31,081 bases of DNA from Deltaproteobacteria bacterium (GTDB lineage Bacteria > Desulfobacterota > Desulfarculia > Adiutricales > Adiutricaceae), in NCBI GenBank assembly GCA_031279155.1, contig JAITJB010000090.1, positions 1 to 31,081 of the forward strand. Direction: 5' to 3'. A program made the translations under genes and the position numbers. Below the pieces are notes generated by a model. It made no database searches and was not told the origin of the DNA. It saw nothing but the letters and a program-made list of their open reading frames with translations. Each line of letters opens with the position of its first letter. Positions within the stretch are counted from its first letter, which is position 1. Shown here piece after piece: positions 21,905-28,962 of the stretch.

Positions 21905-22747
21905 ATGTTTCAATCATTTTTAACTAAGTTAATAGCCAACAAGCCGGCTTTTATCGGCGCTTTGATCGTTTTGGCCATGTTTATCATTTCCTGGCTAGCT
22001 CCGGTCTTATCCCCCCATGACCCTTCGGCTATTTCGGTGGCCCAACGCTTGCGTCCCCCCGGAACCCAAGGTCACCTTTTAGGTACCGACTCGCTAGGGC
22101 GAGACATACTATCTCGCATGATTTGGGGTTCCCGTGTCAGCCTTAAGGTGGGCTTTGTGGCCGTAGGCTTATCAACTCTCATCGGACTCATTTTAGGCGC
22201 ATTAAGTGGTTACCACGGCGGGCTGGTGGACGCGGCCATCATGCGCTTTTGCGATCTGATGCTCTGTTTCCCCTCCATGTTTTTGATCTTAGCTGTTATC
22301 GCCATCTTAGAGCCCTCTATCTGGAATGTTATGGCCGTAATTGGTCTTACTAGCTGGATGGGCGTGGCCCGCCTAGTTAGAGCCGAAATTTTAAGCCTTA
22401 AAAATCGAGATTTCGCCCTGGCGGCTAAGGTCTTGGGGGCCTCGGACTTGAGGATTATCTGCCGGCATCTGCTTCCCAACGCCATGGGCCCAATATTGGT
22501 CACGGCCACCTTGGGCGTGGCCGGGGCCATATTAACTGAGAGCTCACTAAGCTTTTTAGGTTTAGGCGTCCAGCCGCCCACCCCAACTTGGGGATCGATT
22601 TTAAGCGAAGGCAAAAACTACCTTCATCGGGCCTGGTGGCTTTCTCTCTACCCGGGATTGGCCATCTTGATAACAGTGCTAAGCTACAATCTTCTAGGCG
22701 AAGGCCTAAGAGAGGCCTTAAGCCCCCATAGTAACCGTAGATATTAA
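21905..22747 (+). CDS. peptide/nickel-type ABC transporter permease (DppC/OppC family)
   Basis: 280 residues, starting five bases after the DppB-like stop. LGTDSLGRDILSRMIWGSR near residue 60 and the EAA loop AAKVLGASDLRIICRHLLPN identify the DppC/OppC family, with FLGLGVQPPTPTWG after it. It partners the upstream permease to form the heterodimeric channel. The ribosome-binding site is weak, and translational coupling is likely. The operon appears to stop here; the next gene is an unrelated methyltransferase after 39 bases. Confidence 0.93.
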   Translation: MFQSFLTKLIANKPAFIGALIVLAMFIISWLAPVLSPHDPSAISVAQRLRPPGTQGHLLGTDSLGRDILSRMIWGSRVSLKVGFVAVGLSTLIGLILGALSGYHGGLVDAAIMRFCDLMLCFPSMFLILAVIAILEPSIWNVMAVIGLTSWMGVARLVRAEILSLKNRDFALAAKVLGASDLRIICRHLLPNAMGPILVTATLGVAGAILTESSLSFLGLGVQPPTPTWGSILSEGKNYLHRAWWLSLYPGLAILITVLSYNLLGEGLREALSPHSNRRY

Positions 22748-22786
22748 TAAACCCATTTTCATGGCTATGCTCATCCCAGGATAATA

Positions 22787-23458
22787 ATGTTTAAATCTAC
22801 TACCTTAGACGCCATAGGCATTAAACATGGGACCGACAAGTGCTCTAGCTCGGACGCCCAACACGACTATTTGCGCAAGTACGAGTTTTTCTTGCGGCCT
22901 TTAAGAAATAAGAGCTTCACCTTCCTGGAGCTCGGAGTCTATAAGGGAGCTAGCCTTAGGACATGGGCCGAATTTTTCCCCAAGGCCGAAGTTATCGGCG
23001 TAGACATTGAGCCAGCTGCCGCCGAATTAGCTGGTAAAGACGCTAAGGTCATTATTGGGAACCTCGCCCAAAACGAATTTCTCACCTCTCTAAAAGATCT
23101 TAAGCCCTTTGTCGTCCTCGATGACGCCTCTCACTGGTGGCCCGATCAATTAAGGGCCTTCTTTACCCTCTATCCCTCCCTCCCCTCAGGCGGGCTCTAT
23201 ATTATGGAGGATATCCACACCTCCTTTGAGCCCTTAGCCCGGCATTTTGCCTCAGGTTTTGACACCCCGCCCTTTACCATCCTCGTTAAACTGGCCGAAT
23301 ACATGACCGGAAACGATCGCCCCTCCCCCATCGTAGCCAATCAAAACTTAGTACCCATCGCCCGGGAAAAGAGATTTGATAGCGAGTTGCGGCTATTAGC
23401 CGATCTAACTGACGCCGTCATCTTTATCGAAAGAGCCTGCCTTATGGTTCGTAAATAG
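22787..23458 (+). CDS. class I SAM-dependent methyltransferase, macrocin/sugar O-methyltransferase-like
   Basis: 223 residues. GIKHGTDK near the N-terminus and FLELGVYKGASLRTW (46-60), the SAM-binding loop, are typical of the MycE/TylE-like and related cephalosporin-hydroxylase-type group. VIGVDIEP follows and VVLDDASHWWPDQ resembles the metal-binding region of these enzymes. Members methylate sugar hydroxyls, often in surface polysaccharides or glycosylated metabolites; the substrate here is unknown. The ATG follows CCAGGATAATA. It has no sugar-biosynthesis neighbours in the window. Confidence 0.82.
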   Translation: MFKSTTLDAIGIKHGTDKCSSSDAQHDYLRKYEFFLRPLRNKSFTFLELGVYKGASLRTWAEFFPKAEVIGVDIEPAAAELAGKDAKVIIGNLAQNEFLTSLKDLKPFVVLDDASHWWPDQLRAFFTLYPSLPSGGLYIMEDIHTSFEPLARHFASGFDTPPFTILVKLAEYMTGNDRPSPIVANQNLVPIAREKRFDSELRLLADLTDAVIFIERACLMVRK

Positions 23459-23496
23459 CCCACCATCGCTTTTTTTCCAAGACCTTGCCCTCCTTT

Positions 23497-23518
23497 TTGA
23501 CCTTCCGCTTGACCTTCC
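23497..23518 (+). repeat. 10-bp direct repeat TTGACCTTCC
   Basis: Two exact copies (23497-23506, 23509-23518) sit inside a pyrimidine-rich stretch with several TTGGCC and CTTTTT words, directly after the methyltransferase gene. Confidence 0.6.
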
Positions 23519-23590
23519 TTTTGGCCAGTCTTTTTGGCCCGTCCTATTTTTAGTCTTTTGACCTAAGTACCCCTACCTTAGCCTTATAAA

Positions 23591-23682
23591 TCCAAGCTAG
23601 CCAACCTAATCAATCTAAGCAAATCTAGACAGCCAAGCTAGCTAGCTTGTTAGCTAGGTTGCTAGCTTGCAACCAGCCAGCC
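23591..23682 (+). repeat. degenerate CTAG/CCAAG repeat with a 16-bp palindrome
   Basis: Short words CCAAG, CTAG, CTTG and CAAC alternate over about 90 bases. CAAGCTAGCTAGCTTG at 23634-23649 is a perfect 16-bp palindrome, and GCTAGCTTG recurs at 23661-23669. Nothing coding is seen. Confidence 0.7.
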
Positions 23683-23827
23683 AATGCTTTTTAGTGATTG
23701 GCCGAAAAATGGCTGATCTTACCCCAGATAACTTTATAGTTAATCGCCAGGCCAAAGGCTTATTATCCACCAAATCCTTTAAGATTTAAGACCGGCTGCC
23801 GCCGGCTTTGGCTGTATGTTGAACCGC

Positions 23828-23879
23828 CTATTGGCCGCTATTGGCCGGCTTTGGCCCCCTATTGGTCAGCTATTGGCGC
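23828..23879 (+). repeat. five-copy CTATTGGCC repeat, about 11 bp per unit
   Basis: Five units (CTATTGGCCG, CTATTGGCCGG, CTTTGGCCCC, CTATTGGTCAG, CTATTGGCGC) follow head to tail in the long gap before the corrinoid operon. Confidence 0.8.
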
Positions 23880-23981
23880 ATAAAAGACAACTAAATACGG
23901 CGATTGTTAGCGCCCAAAGAAAGGCCCGCTTTATATGAAGTTGCGGTCAGGCTGGGTTTTTTATTTTCTAAAAAAAAGTGC

Positions 23982-24010
23982 TTGACATCATTTGGGCCTT
24001 GCATTATTAT
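23982..24010 (+). promoter_or_regulatory. strong promoter TTGACA-N17-TATTAT (P1 of the corrinoid operon)
   Basis: A perfect -35 TTGACA (23982-23987) lies 17 bp before TATTAT (24005-24010), with TATAAT also overlapping at 24008. Upstream is a T-rich stretch. Transcription would start near 24017, giving a leader of about 465 nt before the corrinoid-protein gene. Confidence 0.7.
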
Positions 24011-24189
24011 AATGCTATAACCTGCTTTGCCAAAATAACCTACTCCGAGAGACTAAACTTTTAATGCGTTTTCTCAAAGCCGGAATCTCTACACCAAACG
24101 CGATATAGCATTAATTCAAAAAACTTTACTTTTGACAAGGCCTTTTACCAAAATATGACCAATTTTATCTAGTTAAATTCTGTCTTTCT

Positions 24190-24230
24190 TAGCTAACTCC
24201 TGGGTAACTCCAGGACGCAAGCAGACGTGG
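24190..24230 (+). ncRNA. possible structured leader RNA element
   Basis: TCCTGG / CCAGGA (24198-24203 / 24210-24215) form a small hairpin followed by the word GACGCAAGC, faintly like the GGGACGCAAAGCC segment of c-di-GMP-I riboswitches. The rest of that consensus is not recognisable. It lies between the two predicted promoters, so only the longer transcript would contain it. Speculative. Confidence 0.2.
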
Positions 24231-24250
24231 TCGATTGTAAACGTAAATAT

Positions 24251-24289
24251 TTGACAATATTAAGTTATGCATATTTAATTTAATATTGT
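24251..24289 (+). promoter_or_regulatory. promoter TTGACA-N17-TTTAAT inside a 10-bp inverted repeat (P2, operator)
   Basis: TTGACA (24251-24256) is 17 bp from TTTAAT (24274-24279). A perfect inverted repeat, ACAATATTAA (24254-24263) and TTAATATTGT (24280-24289), overlaps the -35 and abuts the -10. A dimeric repressor bound there would block RNA polymerase, so this is a good operator candidate for substrate-dependent control of the methyltransferase operon. Confidence 0.6.
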
Positions 24290-24483
24290 TATACGCTTTT
24301 TAACATTATTCACAATTTTTCTATCAACTTACTGTTATCTGATAGCTATTTAACCGGCTACATCGCTTGAATTTTATCTAGCTGGCTGTTTATATCTTTT
24401 TTGTTAACTAACTTAAACTTACTACGCATCAGCAGTTTTTTGTTTTAATCGTTTTCTTATTTCTATCATTTAGGAGGTAGGAC

Positions 24484-25122
24484 ATGCAGGAATTGCTCAA
24501 CGCCGTCGTCGAGCTTATGGAGGACGAAGCCTTAGCCCTGACCAAGGAGTATATGGAAAAGGGCAAAAGCGCCAACGAAGTCTTCGACGTCTACAAAGCC
24601 GCCCTAGCCGAAATCGGGGCGAGATTTGAAAAGAAAGAGTACTTCGTTCCAGAGCTGATTTTATCGGGCGAGCTGATTAAGGCTGGTTCGGAAATCATTA
24701 AGCCTTATCTGACCACTGGCGAAAATAGCTCTGGCAAACCCAAACTCGGTAAAGCCCTCATCGCTACCGTGGAGGGCGACATCCACGATATCGGTAAAAA
24801 CATCGCCGGCATGATGATGGATATCGCCGGCCTTGAGGTCATGGACTTAGGCGTAGATGTAGCCACCGATAAGATCGTCAATGAGGCTATCAGCTGGCAG
24901 CCCGACATCATCGGCTTGTCAGGTCTTTTAACCTTAGCTTACGACCCCATGAAAATGGTCGTTGAAGGTCTTAAGAAAGAGGGTCTGCGCGACAAGATCA
25001 AGGTCATCATCGGCGGAGGGCAGACCGACGAACACGTCCGCAAATACGTCGGCGCCGATATCTTTGCCACTGACGCCATGGTTAACGTGACCTTCGCTCA
25101 ACAAGTCTTGGGAGGTAGATGA
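24484..25122 (+). CDS. corrinoid (B12-binding) methyl-carrier protein, MtaC/MtbC/MttC family
   Basis: 212 residues. A helical cap domain (about 1-85) precedes a Rossmann-like B12-binding domain with the signature D99-x-H101-x-x-G104 (EGDIHDIGKN), where His101 is the lower cobalt ligand. GLSGLLT (144-150) and IGGGQTDE (about 177) complete the cobalamin pocket. The protein carries a methyl group on cobalt between a substrate methyltransferase and an acceptor. The ATG follows TTAGGAGGTAGGAC, a very strong ribosome-binding site. The UroD-family methyltransferase begins one base after the stop. Confidence 0.94.
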   Translation: MQELLNAVVELMEDEALALTKEYMEKGKSANEVFDVYKAALAEIGARFEKKEYFVPELILSGELIKAGSEIIKPYLTTGENSSGKPKLGKALIATVEGDIHDIGKNIAGMMMDIAGLEVMDLGVDVATDKIVNEAISWQPDIIGLSGLLTLAYDPMKMVVEGLKKEGLRDKIKVIIGGGQTDEHVRKYVGADIFATDAMVNVTFAQQVLGGR

Positions 25123-25123
25123 T

Positions 25124-26368
25124 ATGGCCGATAATTCCCAACTGCTCGCCGAGCGTAAAAAACGCTATTTCGATTGCGTTGAATTAAAAAAACCCGACCG
25201 GGTACCCATCGCCCCATTAGCCGAGTTTTTTCCGGCTAGGCTCAAAAACTACACCGTTAAAGAGGTCATGTATAACCACGACCTCATGAGCGAGGCTTGG
25301 CTTTACTACCATGAGAAGTACCAGCCTGACCAATCTCAAAACCCCTTTAGGCTGCGCGGCTTCGGTCCTCTTTTAGAGACGCTCGATTTTCAACACCTCA
25401 AGTGGGCCGGTCATGGTCTGCCCGACAACATGGCCTACCAGTTCGTTGAATTGGAACTCTTAAAAGTCGAAGAGTACGACCACTTCATTAACGACATGAG
25501 CGACTTCATGCTCCGGCGCTACATCCCGCGCGTCTGTAAGTCTCTGGCTGCCTTTGAGAAACTCCCGCCCTTTAGCGCGCAGTTTTCTTACTTTTGGGGG
25601 CTTTTCTGGCCAACGGCCTTTTTGGATCCCGAAGTGGCCAAGGCTGTGGAATCTGTCCGCGAGGCCGCTTTGGCTGGCGCCAAACTTTTAGCCGCCGGAC
25701 GCGAGCTCGAGGGCAAATACCAGGCCGCCGGGTTTCCGCCCAGTAGCGGCGGCTATACCCAAGCGCCCTTTGACACCTTAAGCGACGTGCTGCGGGGGAC
25801 CAAGGGCTTGATGCTCGACATGAGGCGCTGCCCGGATAAGATCATGGCCGCCTGCGAAAAGATCTTGCCTCTGATGATCAACGCCGCCTTAGGCGCGGCT
25901 AAAGCCTCTGGTTGTCCCATTACCTTTATCCCCCTCCACAAGTGCATGGATACCTTCATGTCTCAGGCTCAGTTTGAGAAATTCTACTGGCCTCACTTCC
26001 AAGAGCTACTTCAGGAACTGTGCCGCAACGGCCTGTACCCCTGGGTCTTAGTTGAGGGCAACTGCGACAACCGCCTCAACAGCTTCCGAAATGTGCCCGA
26101 GGGCAAGATCGTCTGGCACATCGAGGGCTCCAACCTCCGCAAAGCCAAGGAGGCCTTCCGGGGCGTCTCCTGCATCAGGGGTAACCTGCCGGTCTCGGTC
26201 TTGGTCATGGGTTCGCCTGACGACGTCAGAGCGGAGTGCAAGAAGATCTTAGATCTTATGAAGGATGACGGGGGATTTATCTTCGACACCGGCGTCAACA
26301 TCGGAGACGCGCGTTTTGAAAACGTCGACGCGATGTTCGATTACGTCAGGGAGCACGGGGTGTATTAA
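25124..26368 (+). CDS. uroporphyrinogen decarboxylase-family cobalamin methyltransferase
   Basis: 414 residues. A UroD-fold protein of the MtaA/MtbA/demethylase type rather than a haem enzyme, judged by its corrinoid-protein neighbour and by PLHKCMDTFMS (His-x-Cys). With downstream cysteines (GNCDNRL, SCIRGN), this fits a zinc site that activates a thiol or methyl acceptor or donor. KKPDRVPIAPLAEFF is the usual N-terminal family motif. It either demethylates a methylated substrate onto the corrinoid or moves the methyl onward; sequence alone does not decide. There is no in-frame TAG, so no pyrrolysine involvement. Confidence 0.88.
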   Translation: MADNSQLLAERKKRYFDCVELKKPDRVPIAPLAEFFPARLKNYTVKEVMYNHDLMSEAWLYYHEKYQPDQSQNPFRLRGFGPLLETLDFQHLKWAGHGLPDNMAYQFVELELLKVEEYDHFINDMSDFMLRRYIPRVCKSLAAFEKLPPFSAQFSYFWGLFWPTAFLDPEVAKAVESVREAALAGAKLLAAGRELEGKYQAAGFPPSSGGYTQAPFDTLSDVLRGTKGLMLDMRRCPDKIMAACEKILPLMINAALGAAKASGCPITFIPLHKCMDTFMSQAQFEKFYWPHFQELLQELCRNGLYPWVLVEGNCDNRLNSFRNVPEGKIVWHIEGSNLRKAKEAFRGVSCIRGNLPVSVLVMGSPDDVRAECKKILDLMKDDGGFIFDTGVNIGDARFENVDAMFDYVREHGVY

Positions 26369-26413
26369 CCCCCCACCGCCTCCCCGGGCGGAGTATCTGG
26401 CTTCCGTGGCATG

Positions 26414-26439
26414 GGTTCCACGGCGCCGGCCGTGGAACC
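26414..26439 (+). promoter_or_regulatory. stem-loop just before the transporter gene
   Basis: GGTTCCACGGC / GCCGTGGAACC form a perfect 11-bp stem with tetraloop GCCG, three bases before the AGGAGAGG ribosome-binding site of the next gene. There is no T-run, so it is not a terminator. Likely an mRNA stability or processing element that sets the relative expression of enzyme and transporter. Confidence 0.7.
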
Positions 26440-26452
26440 AATAGGAGAGGAC

Positions 26453-27700
26453 ATGAGCCAAAGTAACGCCGCCGTCCAAACGGCGCCAACAAACGACAAT
26501 CGAAGCTTCATGCTGGTCATGGCTCTCATGGTCAGCCTGTTTATGGGCTTACTTTACGCCTTTTCGATTTTTATCAACCCACTAGAAGCAACTTTCGGCT
26601 GGCAACGCCACCAGACAGCTCTGACCTTTAGCTTGACGATGATATTTTTTAGCTTAGGCATGTTAACTGGCGGTAATATAATAGCCAAAATCGGCCCGGC
26701 TAAGGCGGCGGCTTTAGGCGGCGCCCTAGCTGCTCTAGGCTTTTTAATTGCCTCATTTACCCCTAACCTTTATATTTTATACTTTGGCTACGGCGCCCTT
26801 GGCGGCTACGGCATTGGCGTGTCCAACTTAGTTCCAACCTCCGTCCTACTCAGATGGTTTCCCGATAAAAAGGGCCTAGCTACTGGCCTGGTGACCATGT
26901 TTCTAGCCTTTGGCACCTTCTTTTTAGGCACTCAATTAGCTGGTCGCTTGGTGGCCGCTTACGGTTGGGCCCACACATTTAGGATCATTGCCGGGGCCTT
27001 TATCGTCTTTGTCTGCGGCTGCGGCCTGATGCTTAAGTTCCCGCCATTAGGCTACCGCCCCAAAAATTGGAACCCGCCCGAAGGGCAGGCTGATATTTGG
27101 GGTTACCGGAGGATCAACGTCCTTAAGACCGCCGCCTTCTGGTTGATCTGCAGTTGGCTTTTGTTTGTCCAATTAGGCGGTTTGATGGTCATCAGTCACG
27201 TCGTGCCTTTTGCCACCGAGCAAGGCGTACCGATAGCCAAAGCCGCCATGGCCATGGGTTTCTACGCTATAGCCAACGGCGTAGGCCGCCTATTTTTTGG
27301 CTGGTTCAACGATAAATATGGAGTTAAGGCCTCCATGATTTTGGATTGTTTTATCATGGGCGGCGGACTGATTGGGATGGTCTATATATTTAGAGCCTTG
27401 GGTTATCCTGGCCTTCTGATTTCCGTAAGCTTGGTGGGCTTCGGCTATTCCGGCGCCGTGCCCTTGGCCGCCTTATTGACTAATAATTGTTTTGGTCCCA
27501 AGTTCTTCCCTATAAACTACGGGATGTTCACTATTCCTGGCGCCGTGATCGGCGGGCTACTTGGCCCCACCCTTGGCGGTCTTATCCAAGCCAAAACCGG
27601 ATCGTACACTATAGCCATATTGTCAGCCGCTGCCCTATCTCTATTGGGCATCGTCTCTACTGTCCTTTTAAAAACTCCGCCCAGGCGCACCGACGATTAA
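26453..27700 (+). CDS. MFS transporter, OFA (oxalate/formate antiporter) family
   Basis: 415 residues with twelve predicted transmembrane segments. The stretch GYGIGVSNLVPTSVLLRWFP followed by DKKGLATGLV is the OFA-family signature. FGWFNDKYG is the cytoplasmic MFS loop in the second half. Family members move small carboxylates, often as antiporters. Being last in the corrinoid methyltransferase operon, it probably imports the methylated substrate or exports the demethylated acid. The ATG at 26453 follows AGGAGAGG; an upstream in-frame ATG falls inside the hairpin and has no ribosome-binding site. Confidence 0.92.
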   Translation: MSQSNAAVQTAPTNDNRSFMLVMALMVSLFMGLLYAFSIFINPLEATFGWQRHQTALTFSLTMIFFSLGMLTGGNIIAKIGPAKAAALGGALAALGFLIASFTPNLYILYFGYGALGGYGIGVSNLVPTSVLLRWFPDKKGLATGLVTMFLAFGTFFLGTQLAGRLVAAYGWAHTFRIIAGAFIVFVCGCGLMLKFPPLGYRPKNWNPPEGQADIWGYRRINVLKTAAFWLICSWLLFVQLGGLMVISHVVPFATEQGVPIAKAAMAMGFYAIANGVGRLFFGWFNDKYGVKASMILDCFIMGGGLIGMVYIFRALGYPGLLISVSLVGFGYSGAVPLAALLTNNCFGPKFFPINYGMFTIPGAVIGGLLGPTLGGLIQAKTGSYTIAILSAAALSLLGIVSTVLLKTPPRRTDD

Positions 27701-27770
27701 TTCGTCAAAGTCTTGGCTTAACCAAAATCTTGACTTAACAAGATTCCGTCAGGAGAACGGACCAAAGTCT

Positions 27771-27794
27771 CCCTCTTGCGGCCAGGCAAGAGGG
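27771..27794 (+). terminator. hairpin after the MFS gene
   Basis: CCCTCTTGC / GCAAGAGGG form a 9-bp stem with a 6-base loop 70 bases after the transporter stop. No T-run follows; the true terminator is further down at 27834. Confidence 0.5.
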
Positions 27795-27833
27795 CAAGGC
27801 TCTAGCCAGTAGCCGCGACCGGCGCTTAAAATC

Positions 27834-27877
27834 CCTAGGGGGGCCTTGGTGGACATGGGCCCCCCTAGGTTTTTTTT
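27834..27877 (+). terminator. strong terminator of the corrinoid operon
   Basis: A perfect 12-bp stem CCTAGGGGGGCC / GGCCCCCCTAGG is followed by eight T residues. It closes the operon that begins at 24484. Confidence 0.92.
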
Positions 27878-27903
27878 ATAGGCCTACGGCCCTACTTGGC
27901 TAT

Positions 27904-27930
27904 CTTTATGGGGCCTACGGCCCCATAAAG
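27904..27930. repeat. 12-bp inverted repeat between two terminators
   Basis: CTTTATGGGGCC / GGCCCCATAAAG with a TAC centre, followed on the plus strand by GATTTTTAG. It shares GGCCTACGGCCC with a smaller hairpin at 27881-27892. It may be a back-up terminator. Confidence 0.7.
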
Positions 27931-27951
27931 GATTTTTAGCCCCTTTACCAC

Positions 27952-28008
27952 GAAAAAAGCCCTCCCCAAGATAGACCGCTTAAGCCTAAGAGTCTAACGG
28001 GGAGGGCT
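27952..28008 (-). terminator. terminator of the DUF2269-like gene
   Basis: AGCCCTCCCC / GGGGAGGGCT (10 bp), with an inner TAGAC/GTCTA pairing, is followed on the minus strand by TTTTTTCG. It lies just after the stop codon of the minus-strand membrane-protein gene. Confidence 0.88.
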
Positions 28009-28029
28009 AATATCATCTAGCGGATAATT

Positions 28030-28539
28030 TTAGGAAGTTACTTTTTTGCGAAGGCCCCAAGGCTTAATGACCGAGATAGCCACCATAAATAAGATTAAAA
28101 AAACCTGAATAGCACCGCCTTTAAGGCTAGTAAGACGGTTAGCTATCCACGTGGGATCGGCTAAAGCGCCTAAGCCTTCGGCATAGGAGATGGCCGGCTG
28201 GTCGTTGACCGTTGGCCCCAAGTAAAAGGTGCCAAAGAGAATACAAAAAACGGTCAGGACCCATTTGACGGCCAACCAACGGTGCTTAAAAAAACCCCAA
28301 TTGGAAAAAAGCGAAAACAATAACCCGGTGACCAGGCAACCCATGGCCCCAGGGATGATCAGTAAATCATCAACTAGCTTGGAGGCTATATTGTAACCGT
28401 AAAGTTCGCCGCCGCTTTCGGCGCTGGAGAAAAGGAAGACCATAATATTTAGGCCGATCGCTCCGCCCACCCAGAGCCCAGCCAAAATAAGGTGAACAAT
28501 CTTCAAGACCCTTAAACCTAACTTTCCTAATTTAGGCAT
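28030..28539 (-). CDS. small integral membrane protein, DUF2269/CopD-like
   Basis: 169 residues with four predicted transmembrane segments. KIVHLILAGLWVGGAIGLNI in the first helix, with its His near the membrane edge, resembles the DUF2269 family and its CopD-like relatives. The function of these proteins is unknown; haem or metal binding through membrane His residues has been proposed for relatives only. The ATG follows GAGGTAATA. It is a single-gene unit with its own terminator and no functional link to its neighbours. Confidence 0.65.
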   Translation of the reverse strand: MPKLGKLGLRVLKIVHLILAGLWVGGAIGLNIMVFLFSSAESGGELYGYNIASKLVDDLLIIPGAMGCLVTGLLFSLFSNWGFFKHRWLAVKWVLTVFCILFGTFYLGPTVNDQPAISYAEGLGALADPTWIANRLTSLKGGAIQVFLILFMVAISVIKPWGLRKKVTS

Positions 28540-28962
28540 TATTACCTCGCTTTATCAAATAATTACCAGCTTTAGCCAAGTAAAAGGCTCAATTAACCAG
28601 AGAAATCTGATTGCCTTAACCTATCAAAATAAACCATCTAATAATGGCTGGCTTAAATTTTAGCACGGTATTTGAGCTGAGGCAAATAATAAACCTAAAA
28701 ACTATGTGGAGCCTTTGATTGAGAGGAAGTGGGATTATGGCAGGTGCGATAAATGCTACAGAAATGTAAAATTTTTGACCATGTAGGCATTGATATGGCA
28801 AATAAAGGCCAGTAAAATACCAAAAACGGCATCCCCCAACTACCCCAACTACCTTTGTTCGGCTAACCGCCAACGACCAATCGCTATATAGCTTTGTTTT
28901 GATCTAGCTTTTTTTCGTCAAAGCAGGCTACCGTGACTTGGGGCGACTTGCGATTGGCCTGA
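28540..28962. other. gap without a recognisable gene
   Basis: An 85-codon open frame on the minus strand (28873-28616) lacks a good ribosome-binding site and any family resemblance. Base composition is more AT-rich than in neighbouring genes. No repeat array, tRNA or clear promoter is seen. It may hold degraded sequence. Confidence 0.45.

Noticed and set aside
24064..24108. 14-codon leader peptide in the corrinoid leader
   Set aside because: The ATG has no ribosome-binding site, and the codons show no run of any regulatory amino acid.
25124..26368. Haem-pathway uroporphyrinogen decarboxylase (hemE) or a pyrrolysine methyltransferase
   Set aside because: The adjacent corrinoid protein and the His-x-Cys site indicate a methyltransferase; there is no in-frame TAG for pyrrolysine.
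28616..28873. 85-residue minus-strand open frame as a gene
   Set aside because: No ribosome-binding site, unusual composition and no recognisable family; it probably arises by chance in an AT-rich gap.
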